Source: an uncultured Sphingomonas sp.
Lineage (GTDB): Bacteria > Pseudomonadota > Alphaproteobacteria > Sphingomonadales > Sphingomonadaceae
DNA length: 64,000 nucleotides
NCBI RefSeq assembly: GCF_936927845.1
Contig: NZ_CAKZHV010000057.1
Location: forward strand, 173,292 to 237,291
Reading direction: 5' to 3'
In this document: positions 48,991-60,547 of the stretch, piece by piece
How the letters are laid out: every line of letters begins with the position of its first letter
Position numbering within the stretch: the first letter of the stretch is position 1
Notes under the pieces: generated by a model
The model's database searches: none
Seen by the model: only the letters and a program-made list of their open reading frames with translations
Told to the model about the DNA's origin: nothing
Position numbers and translations under genes: made by a program

Positions 48991-51047
48991 GCCGCCTGCT
49001 CCAGCGCGGGGGCGAGCGGCAGCGTAACGCGAAAGCTGCTGCCCTCGCCCACACGCGTCGTGACGGTGATGCTGCCACCCATCTTCTCAATCATCTGACG
49101 CGCCTCGAACGCACCCAATCCGAAGCCACCCGCCTTACCCGAGACGAAGGGACGGAACAGCTGATCGCGCACGAACGCCGGGGTCATGCCACAGCCGTGA
49201 TCGACAACGGTGACCACGGCCTCTCCGGCCGCCGCCCCGCCCGCGATCGTCTCCACGTGCAGTTCGACCGGGGCGTCGCTCTGTGTCGCCTCGATCGCAT
49301 TCTGCACCAGGTGGCTGAGCAGTGTCTCTAGCGCCGCGGCGTCGGCCAACGCGATCGCCTCGCCCCCGCTCACGCGCACCACATGCTGCGTGCGCCGCGC
49401 CTCGGCCAGGCGTTTGACAAGCCTGAGCAGCTCAACCGGCTGCACCGCATCACCAGCCGTCAGCTGGTGGTGCGACAATCGCGCGAGCAGTCCCGTCATC
49501 CGCTGCGACGTATCGCGCAATGTGGCGATCATGTCGGCGCGGAATGCAGGGTTGTCGGCGTGCCGCTCCGCATTGCGCGCGACCAATGCGGTCTGGCTGA
49601 CGAGATTCTTCAGATCGTGCATAATGAAGGCGAAGCGGCGATTGAACTCGTCAAAGCGCTGCGCGTCAGCCAGTGCGGCATGCGCGCGCTCTTCCGCGAG
49701 ATAGCTTGCCGCCTGCCGTCCGGCAGCGCCGAGCAGATCGAAATCTTCCCAATCGAGCGCGCGCGTGAGCGGCGGTCGCGCGAGCACGATGGCGCCGATC
49801 AGCGTATCGGCACGTAACAGCGGCACGACCGCCCAAGCCTCCGGGCGCGCGACCAGCCACTCGGGCAGTGCCGCGATCTCCGCGGCCGGTGCCTCGCCTA
49901 CGCGGCAGGAATCGAGATCGATGATGCGTGCGGTGCGCGCCAGATAGTCGGTCAGAGCCGTGGTCGCCGCGATCGCGGGGGCTTCGTCCCAGCGCCACGC
50001 CGGACCGGCGACCATGCCGTCACGCTCGGCGAGCAGCAACAGGCCCGCCGGCGATGCCGTCAGATCCGCCACCGCCTGCACGACGCGGTTCGGCAAGGCC
50101 GAGACATCGTCGCCCGAGATGCCGAGCGTGTCGGTGAAACGCATCCACTCGGCGCGGTAATCGTAGCGGTGGCTGAACAGGTGCTTCGCGACCATCACCT
50201 TGGCCCAGGCGCGCAGCCACGGCGTCGTAAGGAACGTCAGCAACGCCGCGCCGCTTCCGAACACGAAGGCCGTCTGGATCACGCGCGCGTGCGCGCCCCC
50301 CACTTGGCCGAGCGCCCCCGTCACGCCGATCGCCGCCGCGACGTACAGCATTGCACCGAGCAGCAGAATCGCCTGTGCGGTTGCGGTCCGCGACACGCTC
50401 AGCGACCGATCACCCTCGCGTTGCAGCGCGATCGTGACCGCGAGTGCCACAACCACGGTCACGACGCCGCGCAGCGCAGTCAACCACTCCGACCAGCTAC
50501 CCGCCGCATAGGCGAACACCAGCACGAGCAGGTCGGTCGACCACATCATCCCGATTGCCGCCACCAGCATTGTCTCACCGCCGCTGCGTCGCTTCGTAGA
50601 AGCGCTCGCGTGATGGTGAAGCAGGACCAAAGCGGTGATGGTCGAGAGCAGGCGCAATACCAGCCACGTCATCTCCGCTGCTGCGCGCGCGGCATTCGCC
50701 TGCAGGTTCGCAAGCGTGATCGCGACCACGCCCGCGAGCGCGGCGCAACCCGCCGCGGCAACAAACGCGCCCTGCCGCCCGCGCACATGCCGCAGCGTGC
50801 GGCGAGACAGAGCGAACAGCACCGCGAGCCAAGCGAGGTTGCGTAACGTCAAGGCGACACGCACCGGCATCTCGCCGTCGCCGATCCCCGCGACACCCAG
50901 CGCCCACAATGCGGTGATCCCAAGCGCCGCGAGCAGCAAGTGATGCCCAACGAAGCGCGACGGTCGCTGCGCTTCGACGATCGCCGCGCCGCAGAACAAG
51001 AGCGCCGACAATCCGTGCAGCCAGATGATGAACGCGCCGCCGGTCAC
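48987..51047 (-). CDS. prsK: XrtA/PEP-CTERM system histidine kinase PrsK
   Basis: A 686-residue membrane kinase. About nine hydrophobic helices in residues 1-285 form the sensor, followed by a GAF-like domain (about 310-460), a dimerisation helix with the phosphorylated His in FIMHDLKNLVSQTALVARNA and an ATPase domain (LVQNAIEATQ, VVDHGCGMTP, GGFGLGAFEARQM). The architecture is that of PrsK, partner of PrsR. The start is a GTG at 51047, one base after the stop of the glycosyltransferase gene. Confidence 0.88.
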
Positions 51048-51048
51048 C

Positions 51049-52437
51049 TCAGCGTGCGCCTTCGGGCCACAACACGACGCGCAGCGTCTGAAGCAGGATC
51101 AGCAGGTCGAGAAAGGGCGTGTAGTTTTTGGCGTAATACAGGTCGTATTCGAGCTTGTGACGCGCATCCTCGGTTGAGGCGCCGTAGGGATAGTTGATCT
51201 GCGCCCAGCCGGTGATCCCCGGCTTCACCATATGCCGCTCGGCATAATATGGCAGTTCGCGCTCCAGATCGGCGACGAACTGCGGCCGCTCGGGACGCGG
51301 TCCGACGAAGCTCATTTCGCCCTTCAGCACGCTCCAGCATTGTGGCAGCTCGTCGATGCGGACCTTGCGAATCCACTTGCCGATCCGCGTGATGCGGGGA
51401 TCATCCTCCGCGGCCCATACCGCTGTTCCCGCGATCTCCGCATCCTGCCGCATCGAGCGCAGCTTCAGGATGTCGAACGGCTGGTTCAACAGCCCGACGC
51501 GGCGCTGGCGGTAGAAGGCAGGCCCCGCGCTCTCAAGCTTGATCGCGATCGCGGTAACGAGGATGACCGGCAACGCGAAGGCGAGCAGCAGCAGGCTCAC
51601 CGCGACGTCGAACGCGCGCTTGGAGATGCTCGACAGCATCCGCCCCGACGAGAAACCATCGGAGAAGATCAGCCACGACGGGTTGACGCTGTCGAGATCG
51701 ATCCGACCCGTCTCGCGCTCGAGAAAGGTCGAGTAATCCATGACACCGACGCCGGTCGTCTTGACACGCAGCAGGTCGCGCAGCGGAAGCGAGTTGCGCC
51801 GCTCCTCGATCGCAAGCACGACCTCGGTCACGTCGAGGTCAACGACGTGGTCCGACAGGTTCTCGATCGCATCGCGGCCGATTGCGCCGGGGATCAGCGT
51901 CGTCGGCTCGCCCATCGCGACATTGCCGACGATCTTGAAACTGGCGCGGGGACGCGCAGCGAGTTCCGCCAGCTTCGCCGCGCGACGCCCGGCACCCAGC
52001 ACCAGCACCCGCCGCCGCAACGCGTCGCCGCGGATGAAGCTGCCGATCGCAAGACGGATCGCGACCAGACCCGCGACCGCGAAGATCATGCCGAGGAACA
52101 GGTTGGAACGCCAGAATGTGATCGACGGTAGCAGGAAGAACAGCACAGACAGAAAGATGACGCCGAGCGACACCGCCACGAGCAGCCGCGCAGTCGCGAA
52201 CCGCCATGATTCAAACGCGTGAACTCCGTAAGCTCCGACCGCCACCATCGCGATCTCAAGCGGAAGTGCGAACGATAATAATTGCGGGATGCGGGTGCCG
52301 ATCGCCCCAGCGCTCATCCCGATCTGCGACGCACGCACCTGCCAGCCCGCCTCCGCCGCCAGCAGCAGCAGGATGAAATCGAGCAGCCCGAGCAGCAACA
52401 CCGCATTGGGCACGTAATGTTTGAACACCCGTGTCAT
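51049..52437 (-). CDS. XrtA/PEP-CTERM system sugar transferase (initiating glycosyltransferase)
   Basis: A 462-residue polyprenyl-phosphate sugar-1-phosphate transferase. Four N-terminal helices and a CoA-binding-like middle (RRRVLVLGAGRRAAKLAELA) precede the bacterial sugar-transferase domain with KRAFDVAVSLLLLAFALPV, YRQRRVGLLNQPFDILKLRS, RIDELPQCWSVLKGEMSFVG-PRPERP. The family transfers a sugar phosphate to undecaprenyl phosphate to start exopolysaccharide repeat units. The TIGR03013-type N-terminus MTRVFKHYVPN fixes the start at 52437. It heads the prsK-prsR-prsT operon; the exosortase gene itself is not in the window. Confidence 0.85.
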   Translation of the reverse strand: MTRVFKHYVPNAVLLLGLLDFILLLLAAEAGWQVRASQIGMSAGAIGTRIPQLLSFALPLEIAMVAVGAYGVHAFESWRFATARLLVAVSLGVIFLSVLFFLLPSITFWRSNLFLGMIFAVAGLVAIRLAIGSFIRGDALRRRVLVLGAGRRAAKLAELAARPRASFKIVGNVAMGEPTTLIPGAIGRDAIENLSDHVVDLDVTEVVLAIEERRNSLPLRDLLRVKTTGVGVMDYSTFLERETGRIDLDSVNPSWLIFSDGFSSGRMLSSISKRAFDVAVSLLLLAFALPVILVTAIAIKLESAGPAFYRQRRVGLLNQPFDILKLRSMRQDAEIAGTAVWAAEDDPRITRIGKWIRKVRIDELPQCWSVLKGEMSFVGPRPERPQFVADLERELPYYAERHMVKPGITGWAQINYPYGASTEDARHKLEYDLYYAKNYTPFLDLLILLQTLRVVLWPEGAR

Positions 52438-52586
52438 GAAGGCGTCGACCTTGCGTTGTAAGCCTTTCCGACATCCTCTCGCCGAAATTGGCAAAGATTC
52501 CCTGAACGCCGGAGCTTTGTAGCATCACGGTCGTTACGCACGCGTTGCCGTCCTGAGCGGCAGCGGGGGCTCAAGGAGAATAGTCA

Positions 52587-53630
52587 GTGTCAGCAATCGT
52601 GCCGGTAATCCTGTCCGGCGGATCGGGAACGCGTCTGTGGCCGATGTCCAGGCCTGAGCGACCCAAGCAGTTCCTGGCGCTGACAGCGGCCGAGACGATG
52701 CTGCAACTGACAGCCGCGCGCGCGCATGGCGACGCGTTTGCCGCACCCATCGTGGTGGCCAATGCCGCACACGCCGATCAGGTGGAGACGCAACTAACCG
52801 AGATCGCCGCATCACCGCAGGCGATTATCCTGGAGCCTGCGGGCCGCAATACCGCACCTGCAATCGCGCTCGCCGCGCTGGAGGCCGACGGCAAGGCGCC
52901 CCTGCTCGTCATGCCGTCGGACCATGTCATTCTGGATCGCGACGCATTCCATGCCGCGATTCATGCCGCGCTGCCGCTGGTCGAGGAGGGCTGGCTAGTC
53001 ACCTTCGGGATCACGCCCGACGCGCCGGAGACCGGCTACGGCTACATCAAAGTGGGCGAAGAGGTCGCGCGAGGCGTTAACCGCGTCGCACGCTTCGTTG
53101 AAAAGCCGGCGCGCGACGCGGCCGAGGCAATGATCGCGAGCGGCGACCATGCGTGGAATGGCGGCATCTTCCTGTTCTGCGCCGACGCCTATCTGCAAGC
53201 GCTTGAGCAGTTCCGGCCCGACATCCTGGCAGCGGCGAAAGCGTCACTCGAGGGCGCGCAGCGTGACGGCGTGCGCATCCATCCCGCCAAGGACGCGTTC
53301 GAGGCATCGCCATCCGACTCGATCGACTATGCCGTCATGGAGAAGGCCGACCGTGTCGCGGTGGTGCCGGTGGCAATGGGGTGGAGCGACGTCGGAAGCT
53401 GGGACGCGCTGCATGCAATCGCCGACACCGACGACCACGGCAACGCCATCAACGGCGACGCGATCGTGCTCGACAGCCGCAACTGCCTGATCCGCAGTGA
53501 CGGGGCACGGGTTACGATGGTCGGCGTCGAGGACTTGATCGTGGTGGCGAGCGGCAGCGATATCCTGATCCTGCCGCGCGGACGCAGCCAGGACGTCAAG
53601 CTATTGCAGGATGAGATGAAGCGCCGCTGA
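52587..53630 (+). CDS. manC: Mannose-1-phosphate guanylyltransferase
   Basis: A 347-residue nucleotidyltransferase making GDP-mannose from mannose-1-phosphate and GTP. Signatures are LSGGSGTRLWPMSRPERPK-QF at the N-terminus, VMPSDHVI, ETGYGYIKVGEEV, RFVEKPARD, WNGGIF and MGWSDVGSWDAL. The C-terminal isomerase domain found in bifunctional ManC/AlgA is missing; the isomerase is encoded separately at 30.4 kb. The GTG start is preceded by AAGGAG. It is divergent from the PEP-CTERM sugar transferase, which fits a role in the same polysaccharide. Confidence 0.92.
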   Translation: MSAIVPVILSGGSGTRLWPMSRPERPKQFLALTAAETMLQLTAARAHGDAFAAPIVVANAAHADQVETQLTEIAASPQAIILEPAGRNTAPAIALAALEADGKAPLLVMPSDHVILDRDAFHAAIHAALPLVEEGWLVTFGITPDAPETGYGYIKVGEEVARGVNRVARFVEKPARDAAEAMIASGDHAWNGGIFLFCADAYLQALEQFRPDILAAAKASLEGAQRDGVRIHPAKDAFEASPSDSIDYAVMEKADRVAVVPVAMGWSDVGSWDALHAIADTDDHGNAINGDAIVLDSRNCLIRSDGARVTMVGVEDLIVVASGSDILILPRGRSQDVKLLQDEMKRR

Positions 53631-53648
53631 TGGGCAAGTGGCTGGTGA

Positions 53649-54092
53649 TCAATGCATCAGCCACGCCCAACAGGCAGCGAGCCCGGCACTGCCGAGCAGG
53701 AACTGCGGTCCACGCAAGGCAGCGAAATAGGCCGGCGCGTTCCCGCGGCGTCCGGCCCGCCGGTCGAGCAATGCGACAAAGGCGTAACCGGCGGCGAGCA
53801 GCGCCAACGCGATCGACGCGAACGGCACGATCAGCGCCAAACCCGCGATCGAGAAATAAGACAGCGCTGCGGCGATCTCGATCGGCTTGGAGGCGGCGGG
53901 ATTGCCGAACCCATACCCCCGCCTAACCCCGGCGACGAAGGCGAGAATCAGTGCGCCCCATACGATCGCGCAGTTGAGTGCGATCACTTTCCACTCACCC
54001 GGCAACGTCCATACACCGATGCCCGCCGCAACGAGCGGGAGCATGGGACCATAACCGAGGATCTTGCCGTCGAGGGGGATGCGTGAGCTCAT
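53649..54092 (-). CDS. DUF3429 family membrane protein
   Basis: A 147-residue protein with five hydrophobic helices (for example MLPLVAAGIGVWTL, NCAIVWGALILAFVAGVRRG, GLALIVPFASIALALLAAGYAFVALLDRRAG). The LAFVAGVRRGYGF and LLDRR segments fit DUF3429 (TMEM69-like) proteins, whose function is unknown. It starts 26 bases after the Uma2 gene stop on the same strand and converges with manC. Confidence 0.72.
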   Translation of the reverse strand: MSSRIPLDGKILGYGPMLPLVAAGIGVWTLPGEWKVIALNCAIVWGALILAFVAGVRRGYGFGNPAASKPIEIAAALSYFSIAGLALIVPFASIALALLAAGYAFVALLDRRAGRRGNAPAYFAALRGPQFLLGSAGLAACWAWLMH

Positions 54093-54118
54093 GCGCCGCG
54101 GAACGCACGAGCACGCAT

Positions 54119-54685
54119 TCAGTCGCGCGCGAAAATCTCGTCGTGCGGGATCGACAGCTCGAGTGCGGGCAGATCGATGTCGTGCGGTTGCGCGAACAGG
54201 TCATCGCGCCACGACGTGGGGCCGAGCCGCTGGACGACTCGGCTGAGTTCGTGCTCGGGATCGACGAAGACGATCGTGTCGACGGAGGCGATGGAGCGGT
54301 ACTGCTCGAGCTTCTCGGCGCGGTCGACGCTTGCGGTCGATGGCGAAGATACTTCGAACAGGACCACCGGGTCGGAATAGATGCGCTCGGCCTGCTCGCG
54401 CTCGCGACTGGCGGGATTGCCGCAATAGACACTGACGTCGGGGTAGCGACAGTTCACGTCGTCGACGCGCAGCCCCATGTCACCGTTGTAGGCGCGGCAG
54501 CCGGTACCGCGCAGATGGCGATGCAGGAACGCGAGAATGTTGACCGACACGCGCGAATGCGCAGGGGTGCCGCCGGTCGTCATCTGGATGACGCCGTCGA
54601 TCAGCTCGTACTTGCGATCGGTGCTGAAATCGATGTCGAGGAACTGCTCGACCGTGATCGGCTGATAGGCAGCATGGCTCCGCAT
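54119..54685 (-). CDS. Uma2 family endonuclease-like protein
   Basis: A 188-residue protein of the DUF820/Uma2 group with a restriction-endonuclease-like fold. Visible pieces are the N-terminal KYELIDGVIQMTTGG, CRYPDVSVYCGN (the catalytic Asp), PVVLFEVSSPSTASVDRAEKLEQY (the E-x-S/K motif and the conserved KxxxY) and VFVDPE. The family is abundant in cyanobacteria and sporadic elsewhere, and nuclease activity is predicted only. The start is ATG 54685 (MRSHAAYQ). Confidence 0.82.
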   Translation of the reverse strand: MRSHAAYQPITVEQFLDIDFSTDRKYELIDGVIQMTTGGTPAHSRVSVNILAFLHRHLRGTGCRAYNGDMGLRVDDVNCRYPDVSVYCGNPASREREQAERIYSDPVVLFEVSSPSTASVDRAEKLEQYRSIASVDTIVFVDPEHELSRVVQRLGPTSWRDDLFAQPHDIDLPALELSIPHDEIFARD

Positions 54686-54712
54686 GAGGCCAAAATAACG
54701 CGGATGATCCAA

Positions 54713-54754
54713 CAAAAGAAGGGCCGGCGGATTGCTCCGCTCGGCCCTCTTTTC
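54713..54754. terminator. Terminator downstream of groESL
   Basis: AGGGCCG (54720-54726) pairs with CGGCCCT (54742-54748), flanked by AAAAGA on the left and CTTTTC on the right. The groESL transcript would read the flanking T's on the minus strand. It lies 119 bases beyond the groEL stop, next to the Uma2 start. Confidence 0.65.
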
Positions 54755-54836
54755 GGCAGGAGGCAGCGGCGGAGCCGCTACTGGACGTCGTACGGGTTCG
54801 GCCTCGGGCCGACCCGCCGGACGATCCGGTGCGTGT

Positions 54837-54861
54837 CTCCGGCCAGCGACGCTGGCCGGAG
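54837..54861. other. Perfect hairpin 12 bases after groEL
   Basis: CTCCGGCCAGCG and CGCTGGCCGGAG form a 12-bp inverted repeat around one central base, immediately downstream of the groEL stop. It would make a stable stem in the groEL 3' end and may protect or end the transcript. Confidence 0.5.
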
Positions 54862-54872
54862 CCGCAGCCGGA

Positions 54873-56516
<1,644 letters not shown>

Positions 56517-56599
56517 GTTGGCTACCCTTTCAGTTGGATTGGAAAGTCACGAAAGTCACACCCCTACGCATGTGCGCGAGGGTGCGACGAACCAATGAA

Positions 56600-56887
56600 T
56601 CAGCCGACGATCCCGAGGATGTCCGATTCCTTCATGATCAACAGGTCTTCGCCGTTCACCTTGACCTCGGTGCCCGACCACTTGCCGAACAGGATCTTGT
56701 CGCCGGCCTTGACGTCGAGCGGGGTGATCGTGCCGTTCTCGGCGCGCGCCCCGGTGCCGGCGGCGACGACCTCGCCCTCCTGCGGCTTCTCCTTGGCGGT
56801 GTCGGGGATGATGATCCCACCGGCCGTCTTCTCCTCTGCCTCAACGCGACGAACGAGAACGCGGTCGTGCAACGGACGAAAGTTCAT
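56600..56887 (-). CDS. groES: Co-chaperonin GroES
   Basis: A 95-residue heptameric lid of GroEL. MNFRPLHDRVLVRRVEAEEK starts the protein, the mobile loop EEKTAGGIIIPDTAKEKPQ is intact, and it ends in LLIMKESDILGIVG. The start is ATG 56887; a CIRCE element lies 34 bases upstream on the minus strand, so HrcA repression is expected. Confidence 0.97.
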   Translation of the reverse strand: MNFRPLHDRVLVRRVEAEEKTAGGIIIPDTAKEKPQEGEVVAAGTGARAENGTITPLDVKAGDKILFGKWSGTEVKVNGEDLLIMKESDILGIVG

Positions 56888-56920
56888 TGCTGTAACCCTT
56901 TTCGATTGATGACACTTTTT

Positions 56921-56945
56921 TGGCACTCGACGGGAGCGAGTGCCA
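56921..56945 (-). promoter_or_regulatory. CIRCE element (HrcA operator) of groESL
   Basis: TGGCACTC, nine bases, GAGTGCCA: an 8-bp inverted repeat matching the CIRCE consensus core GCACTC-N9-GAGTGC exactly. It precedes groES by 34 bases. HrcA binding is established for this element in many bacteria; no hrcA gene is in the window. Confidence 0.9.
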
Positions 56946-57014
56946 GCGGAACGGCATATGTGTGGCGCCCTCCGGACCGTCAATGGGGGCCGAAGCCGTT
57001 TTCGGAACCTTTTT

Positions 57015-58430
57015 TCAGGCCGGGCGTGGCACGAGCAGGCCGAGCCGCTCGCGCGCCGACCAGCGCCACAGCAGCAGCACCGACACCGCCAGCAATCCCG
57101 CGGCGAGCCCGATCCAGATACCCGTACCGGCGAGCGTCGTCGCGAACCCGAGCACCGCTGCCGTCCCGAAGCCGATCACCCAGTAACCGAACAACGCCAC
57201 CAGCATCGGCACGCGCGTGTCCTGCACCCCGCGCAGCACGCCGGCCGCCACCGCCTGCGCGCCGTCCACCAACTGGAACACCGCCGCGACGGCGAGATAT
57301 TGCAGCGCGAGCGGCACCACCGCCGCATTCTGTGGAGCATCGACGTCGATATAGGCGGAAATGAACAACCGCGGCGCGAGCCACATCGCGACCGCGCTCA
57401 CCCCCATGAAGCCGATGCCGAGCGCGAGCGCGGTGCGTCCCGCCCGCCCCACCCAGGCGTGGTCGCCCGCCCCGAACGCCAGCCCGACGCGGATCGTTGC
57501 TGCCTGCGCGACGCCGAACGGCACCTGAAACGCGACCGCGGCGACGTTGAGCGCGACCGCGTGCGCGGCAACCTCGGTCACGCCGATCAGCCCCATCAGG
57601 ATCGCCGCACCCCCGAACAGCGCGCCCTCGAACAGCCAGGTGAGCATGATCGGTACGCCCAGCCGCACGATCTCGCGCGCGCGCGACCATTCCGGCCGCC
57701 ACCAGCGGCCGAACAGGCGGTAGCGACGCAGCCGGTGGTCGGCGAAGAAGATGAAGATATAGGCGAGCACCATGCCGGTCGTGCTGACTACGCTCGCGAT
57801 CGCAGATCCTTCGAGCCCAAGGCGCGGGAAACCCGCGTTGCCGAACACGAGCAGCCAGTTGACCAGGATGCTGAGCGCGAGGGCCAGCGCGGTCACGACC
57901 AACCCCCAGCCCGGGCGGCCAAGCGCCGCCGCCACCGTGCGCAGCACGCCCGCGAGCACGCCGGGCAGCACCGCCCACAAAAGGATGTCGAGGAAGTGCC
58001 CCGCGCGCTCGGCGACGCGCGGGTCCTGATCGGCGAGCAGCAGCAAGCGCTCGCCGCTCGCGAGCACCACCATGACCAAGAGCGAGGCGGCAACGCCGAC
58101 CCACAAGGCCATGCGCGCGCTGCGCCGCACTTCGCGCACCGCGTGCGCGCGCTGACCCAGTTCGGCCGCGATCAGCGGTGCCGCGGCGCTGGTCAGGCCG
58201 ATGACGCCGTAGAGCGGCAGCGTGAACAGGAACACGCCCATCGTCGCGGCGGCGAGTTCGAGCGTGCCGAGCCGCCCGACGAAGATCACGTCGACCGCCG
58301 CCACCGCCATCTGCAACAAATTGGCCGCGACCAGCGGACCCGCGAGCCGGGTGAGCGCCACCAGCTCGTCGCGCCAGCCGGCGGGGCGCGGCTCATCGAG
58401 CGGCGCAGGGGTAATCGGACCGGCGTGCAT
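57015..58430 (-). CDS. MATE family efflux transporter
   Basis: A 471-residue, twelve-helix exporter of the NorM/DinF superfamily. Internal duplication is visible: LAGPLVAANLLQMAVAAVDVIFVGRLG in the first half and LGVPIMLTWLFEGALFGGAAILMGLIG in the second. It probably couples Na+ or H+ influx to export of cationic drugs or metabolites; the substrate is unknown. The start is MHAGPITPAP at 58430, divergent from sppA. Confidence 0.9.
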   Translation of the reverse strand: MHAGPITPAPLDEPRPAGWRDELVALTRLAGPLVAANLLQMAVAAVDVIFVGRLGTLELAAATMGVFLFTLPLYGVIGLTSAAAPLIAAELGQRAHAVREVRRSARMALWVGVAASLLVMVVLASGERLLLLADQDPRVAERAGHFLDILLWAVLPGVLAGVLRTVAAALGRPGWGLVVTALALALSILVNWLLVFGNAGFPRLGLEGSAIASVVSTTGMVLAYIFIFFADHRLRRYRLFGRWWRPEWSRAREIVRLGVPIMLTWLFEGALFGGAAILMGLIGVTEVAAHAVALNVAAVAFQVPFGVAQAATIRVGLAFGAGDHAWVGRAGRTALALGIGFMGVSAVAMWLAPRLFISAYIDVDAPQNAAVVPLALQYLAVAAVFQLVDGAQAVAAGVLRGVQDTRVPMLVALFGYWVIGFGTAAVLGFATTLAGTGIWIGLAAGLLAVSVLLLWRWSARERLGLLVPRPA

Positions 58431-58594
58431 GCCGTCGGCGTTAGGCGGTTCGATACGTGTTGACCATAGAAGCGGCCACGATCGGTGGACTCGGGCCAGT
58501 AGAAGCGTATTGCTCAAGCCATACACGGCAGGCTAAACCGGCGAACAACGGGCGCTTCGCCCGCGAGGATCACGACAATGAAGCTGGTGCGCGC

Positions 58595-60463
58595 ATGAGA
58601 TTGGTAAAGGGCGCCTGGAAACTGCTGGTCGGCATCAAGGACGCGCTGGTGCTCGTCGCGATGCTGCTGTTCTTCGGCGCGCTGTTCGCCGCGCTGAACG
58701 CGCGCAGCCGCGCGCCGGCGATCAAGGACGGCGCGCTGGTGCTCGACCTCGACGGCCCGATCGTCGAGCAGCCCGAAGAGGTCACGTTCACGCAATTGCT
58801 GAGCGGGCAGCAGGCCGGGCGCGAGTACCGCCTGCGCGACATCGTCCGCGCGCTCGACGCCGCCAAGAGCGACGACCGCGTCAAGGCGGTGGTGATCGAC
58901 CTCGAACGCTTCGGCGGTGCCTATCCGGCGGCGCTGGGCGAAGTGGCGGCGAAGCTCGCCGAGGTGAAGCGCGCGGGCAAGCCCGTGCTCGCCTGGGGCA
59001 TCGCCTACACCGACGGCGGTTACCGGTTGGCGGCGTCGGCGAGCGAGATCTGGATGGACCCGCAGGGCGGCACCTTGTTCTCCGGGCCCGGCGGCACGCA
59101 GATGTATTACAAGGGGCTGATCGACAAATTGGGCGTCAACGCACACGTCTACCGCGTCGGCAAGTTCAAGTCGGCGGTCGAGCCGTACATCCGCGCCGAC
59201 CAGAGCCCGGAAGCGCGCGCCGCGTCCGAGGCACTGTACGGCGGCCTCTTCGAGCAGTGGCGCAGCGCGGTGCAGCAGGCGCGGCCAAAGGCGCAGGTCG
59301 CCGCCCTCCTCGCCAATCCCGCGCAAACGGTGCAGGCGGCGGGCGGCGACGTCGCGCAAGCGAACCTGCGCGGCGGGATCGTCGATCACCTGGGCGACAA
59401 GGTCGCGTTCGGCCGGCGTGTCGCGCAGATCGTCGGCGGCGACGACAAGAAGGCGGCGGGCTATTTCAACAAGATCGACTATGACGCCTTCGTCGATGCC
59501 AAGCCGCTGCCGAAGGTCGGCAAGATCGGCATCGTCACCGTTGCGGGCACCATCGTCGACGGCAAGGCGAGCGGCGGCAGCGCGGGCGGCGACACCGTGT
59601 CCGACGCGATCTACAAGGGTCTGGCGAAGAACGACCTGAAGGCGATCGTGCTGCGCGTCGACTCGCCCGGTGGCTCGGTGCTGGCGTCGGAGAAGATCCG
59701 GCTCGCGCTGGTCGAGGCGAAGCGGCGCGGATTGCCGATCGTCGTGTCGATGGGCGGGCTCGCCGCGTCGGGCGGATACTGGATCTCGACGCCCGGCGAC
59801 GTGATCTTCGCCGAACCCGACACGATCACCGGCTCGATCGGCATCTTCGGCGTGATCCCGACGTTCGAGAACACGCTGGCGAAGGTCGGCATCACCAGCG
59901 ACGGCGTGCGCACCACGCCGCTGTCGGGCCAACCCGACGTGTTTGCGGGCACCAACCCGGTGATCGACAGCGTTATCCAGTCGACAATCGAACACGGCTA
60001 CATGCAGTTCCTGACCCGCGTGTCGCAGTCGCGGCATCTGCCGGTCGCGCGCGTGAACGAGATCGGCCAGGGTCGAGTGTGGCTGGGCGGCACTGCGCGC
60101 CAGCTCGGGCTGGTCGACCGGTTCGGCTCGCTCTCTGACGCGGTGGCAGAGGCCGCCAAGCGCGCGAAGGTCGAGTCGACCGACATCGTGTATCTTGAAA
60201 AGCAGCCGGGTTTCGCCGCCACGATCGCCAAGCAGTGGAACCGCGACGGGGATGACGACGCCAGCGCCGGCCTAGACGTCATGTCGCGCATGGCGTGGCA
60301 GCAGCGGCAGGCGGCAGCGCTCGCGATCGGCGATGCGCGCCGGCTGCTGTCGGGCGCGGCGGTGCGCGCCGAATGCCTGGAGTGTGCCGGGTCCGGGCCG
60401 ATGGTCGCGCGCGCCGGCGACTTGCGCCTGCTCGACCTACTGCTCGCCAAATTGGGCTTGTGA
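58595..60463 (+). CDS. sppA: Signal peptide peptidase SppA (67-kDa type)
   Basis: A 622-residue membrane-anchored serine protease that degrades cleaved signal peptides. The N-terminal anchor is ALVLVAMLLFFGALFAAL (about 17-34). The tandem-repeat form is complete: the general-base Lys is in YRVGKFKSAVEPYIRA in the first domain and the nucleophile Ser in SMGGLAASGGYWIS in the second. DSPGGSVLASEKI and DTITGSIGIFG are conserved. The start is ATG 58595; the 164-base divergent gap holds a small CGGGCG/CGCCCG hairpin. Confidence 0.93.
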   Translation: MRLVKGAWKLLVGIKDALVLVAMLLFFGALFAALNARSRAPAIKDGALVLDLDGPIVEQPEEVTFTQLLSGQQAGREYRLRDIVRALDAAKSDDRVKAVVIDLERFGGAYPAALGEVAAKLAEVKRAGKPVLAWGIAYTDGGYRLAASASEIWMDPQGGTLFSGPGGTQMYYKGLIDKLGVNAHVYRVGKFKSAVEPYIRADQSPEARAASEALYGGLFEQWRSAVQQARPKAQVAALLANPAQTVQAAGGDVAQANLRGGIVDHLGDKVAFGRRVAQIVGGDDKKAAGYFNKIDYDAFVDAKPLPKVGKIGIVTVAGTIVDGKASGGSAGGDTVSDAIYKGLAKNDLKAIVLRVDSPGGSVLASEKIRLALVEAKRRGLPIVVSMGGLAASGGYWISTPGDVIFAEPDTITGSIGIFGVIPTFENTLAKVGITSDGVRTTPLSGQPDVFAGTNPVIDSVIQSTIEHGYMQFLTRVSQSRHLPVARVNEIGQGRVWLGGTARQLGLVDRFGSLSDAVAEAAKRAKVESTDIVYLEKQPGFAATIAKQWNRDGDDDASAGLDVMSRMAWQQRQAAALAIGDARRLLSGAAVRAECLECAGSGPMVARAGDLRLLDLLLAKLGL

Positions 60464-60547
60464 GCCGGGCGGCTCCGCGAGGCCGACGGGTCGCGCGGAG
60501 CCGAACCGGTCAGCCCGCGTTCAATCGGCCTCTGCTACGAGGATTGA

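Noticed and set aside
52438..52586. Sigma-54 promoter for PrsR control
   Set aside because: No sequence with GG, ten bases, GC in the expected -24/-12 context was found on either strand.
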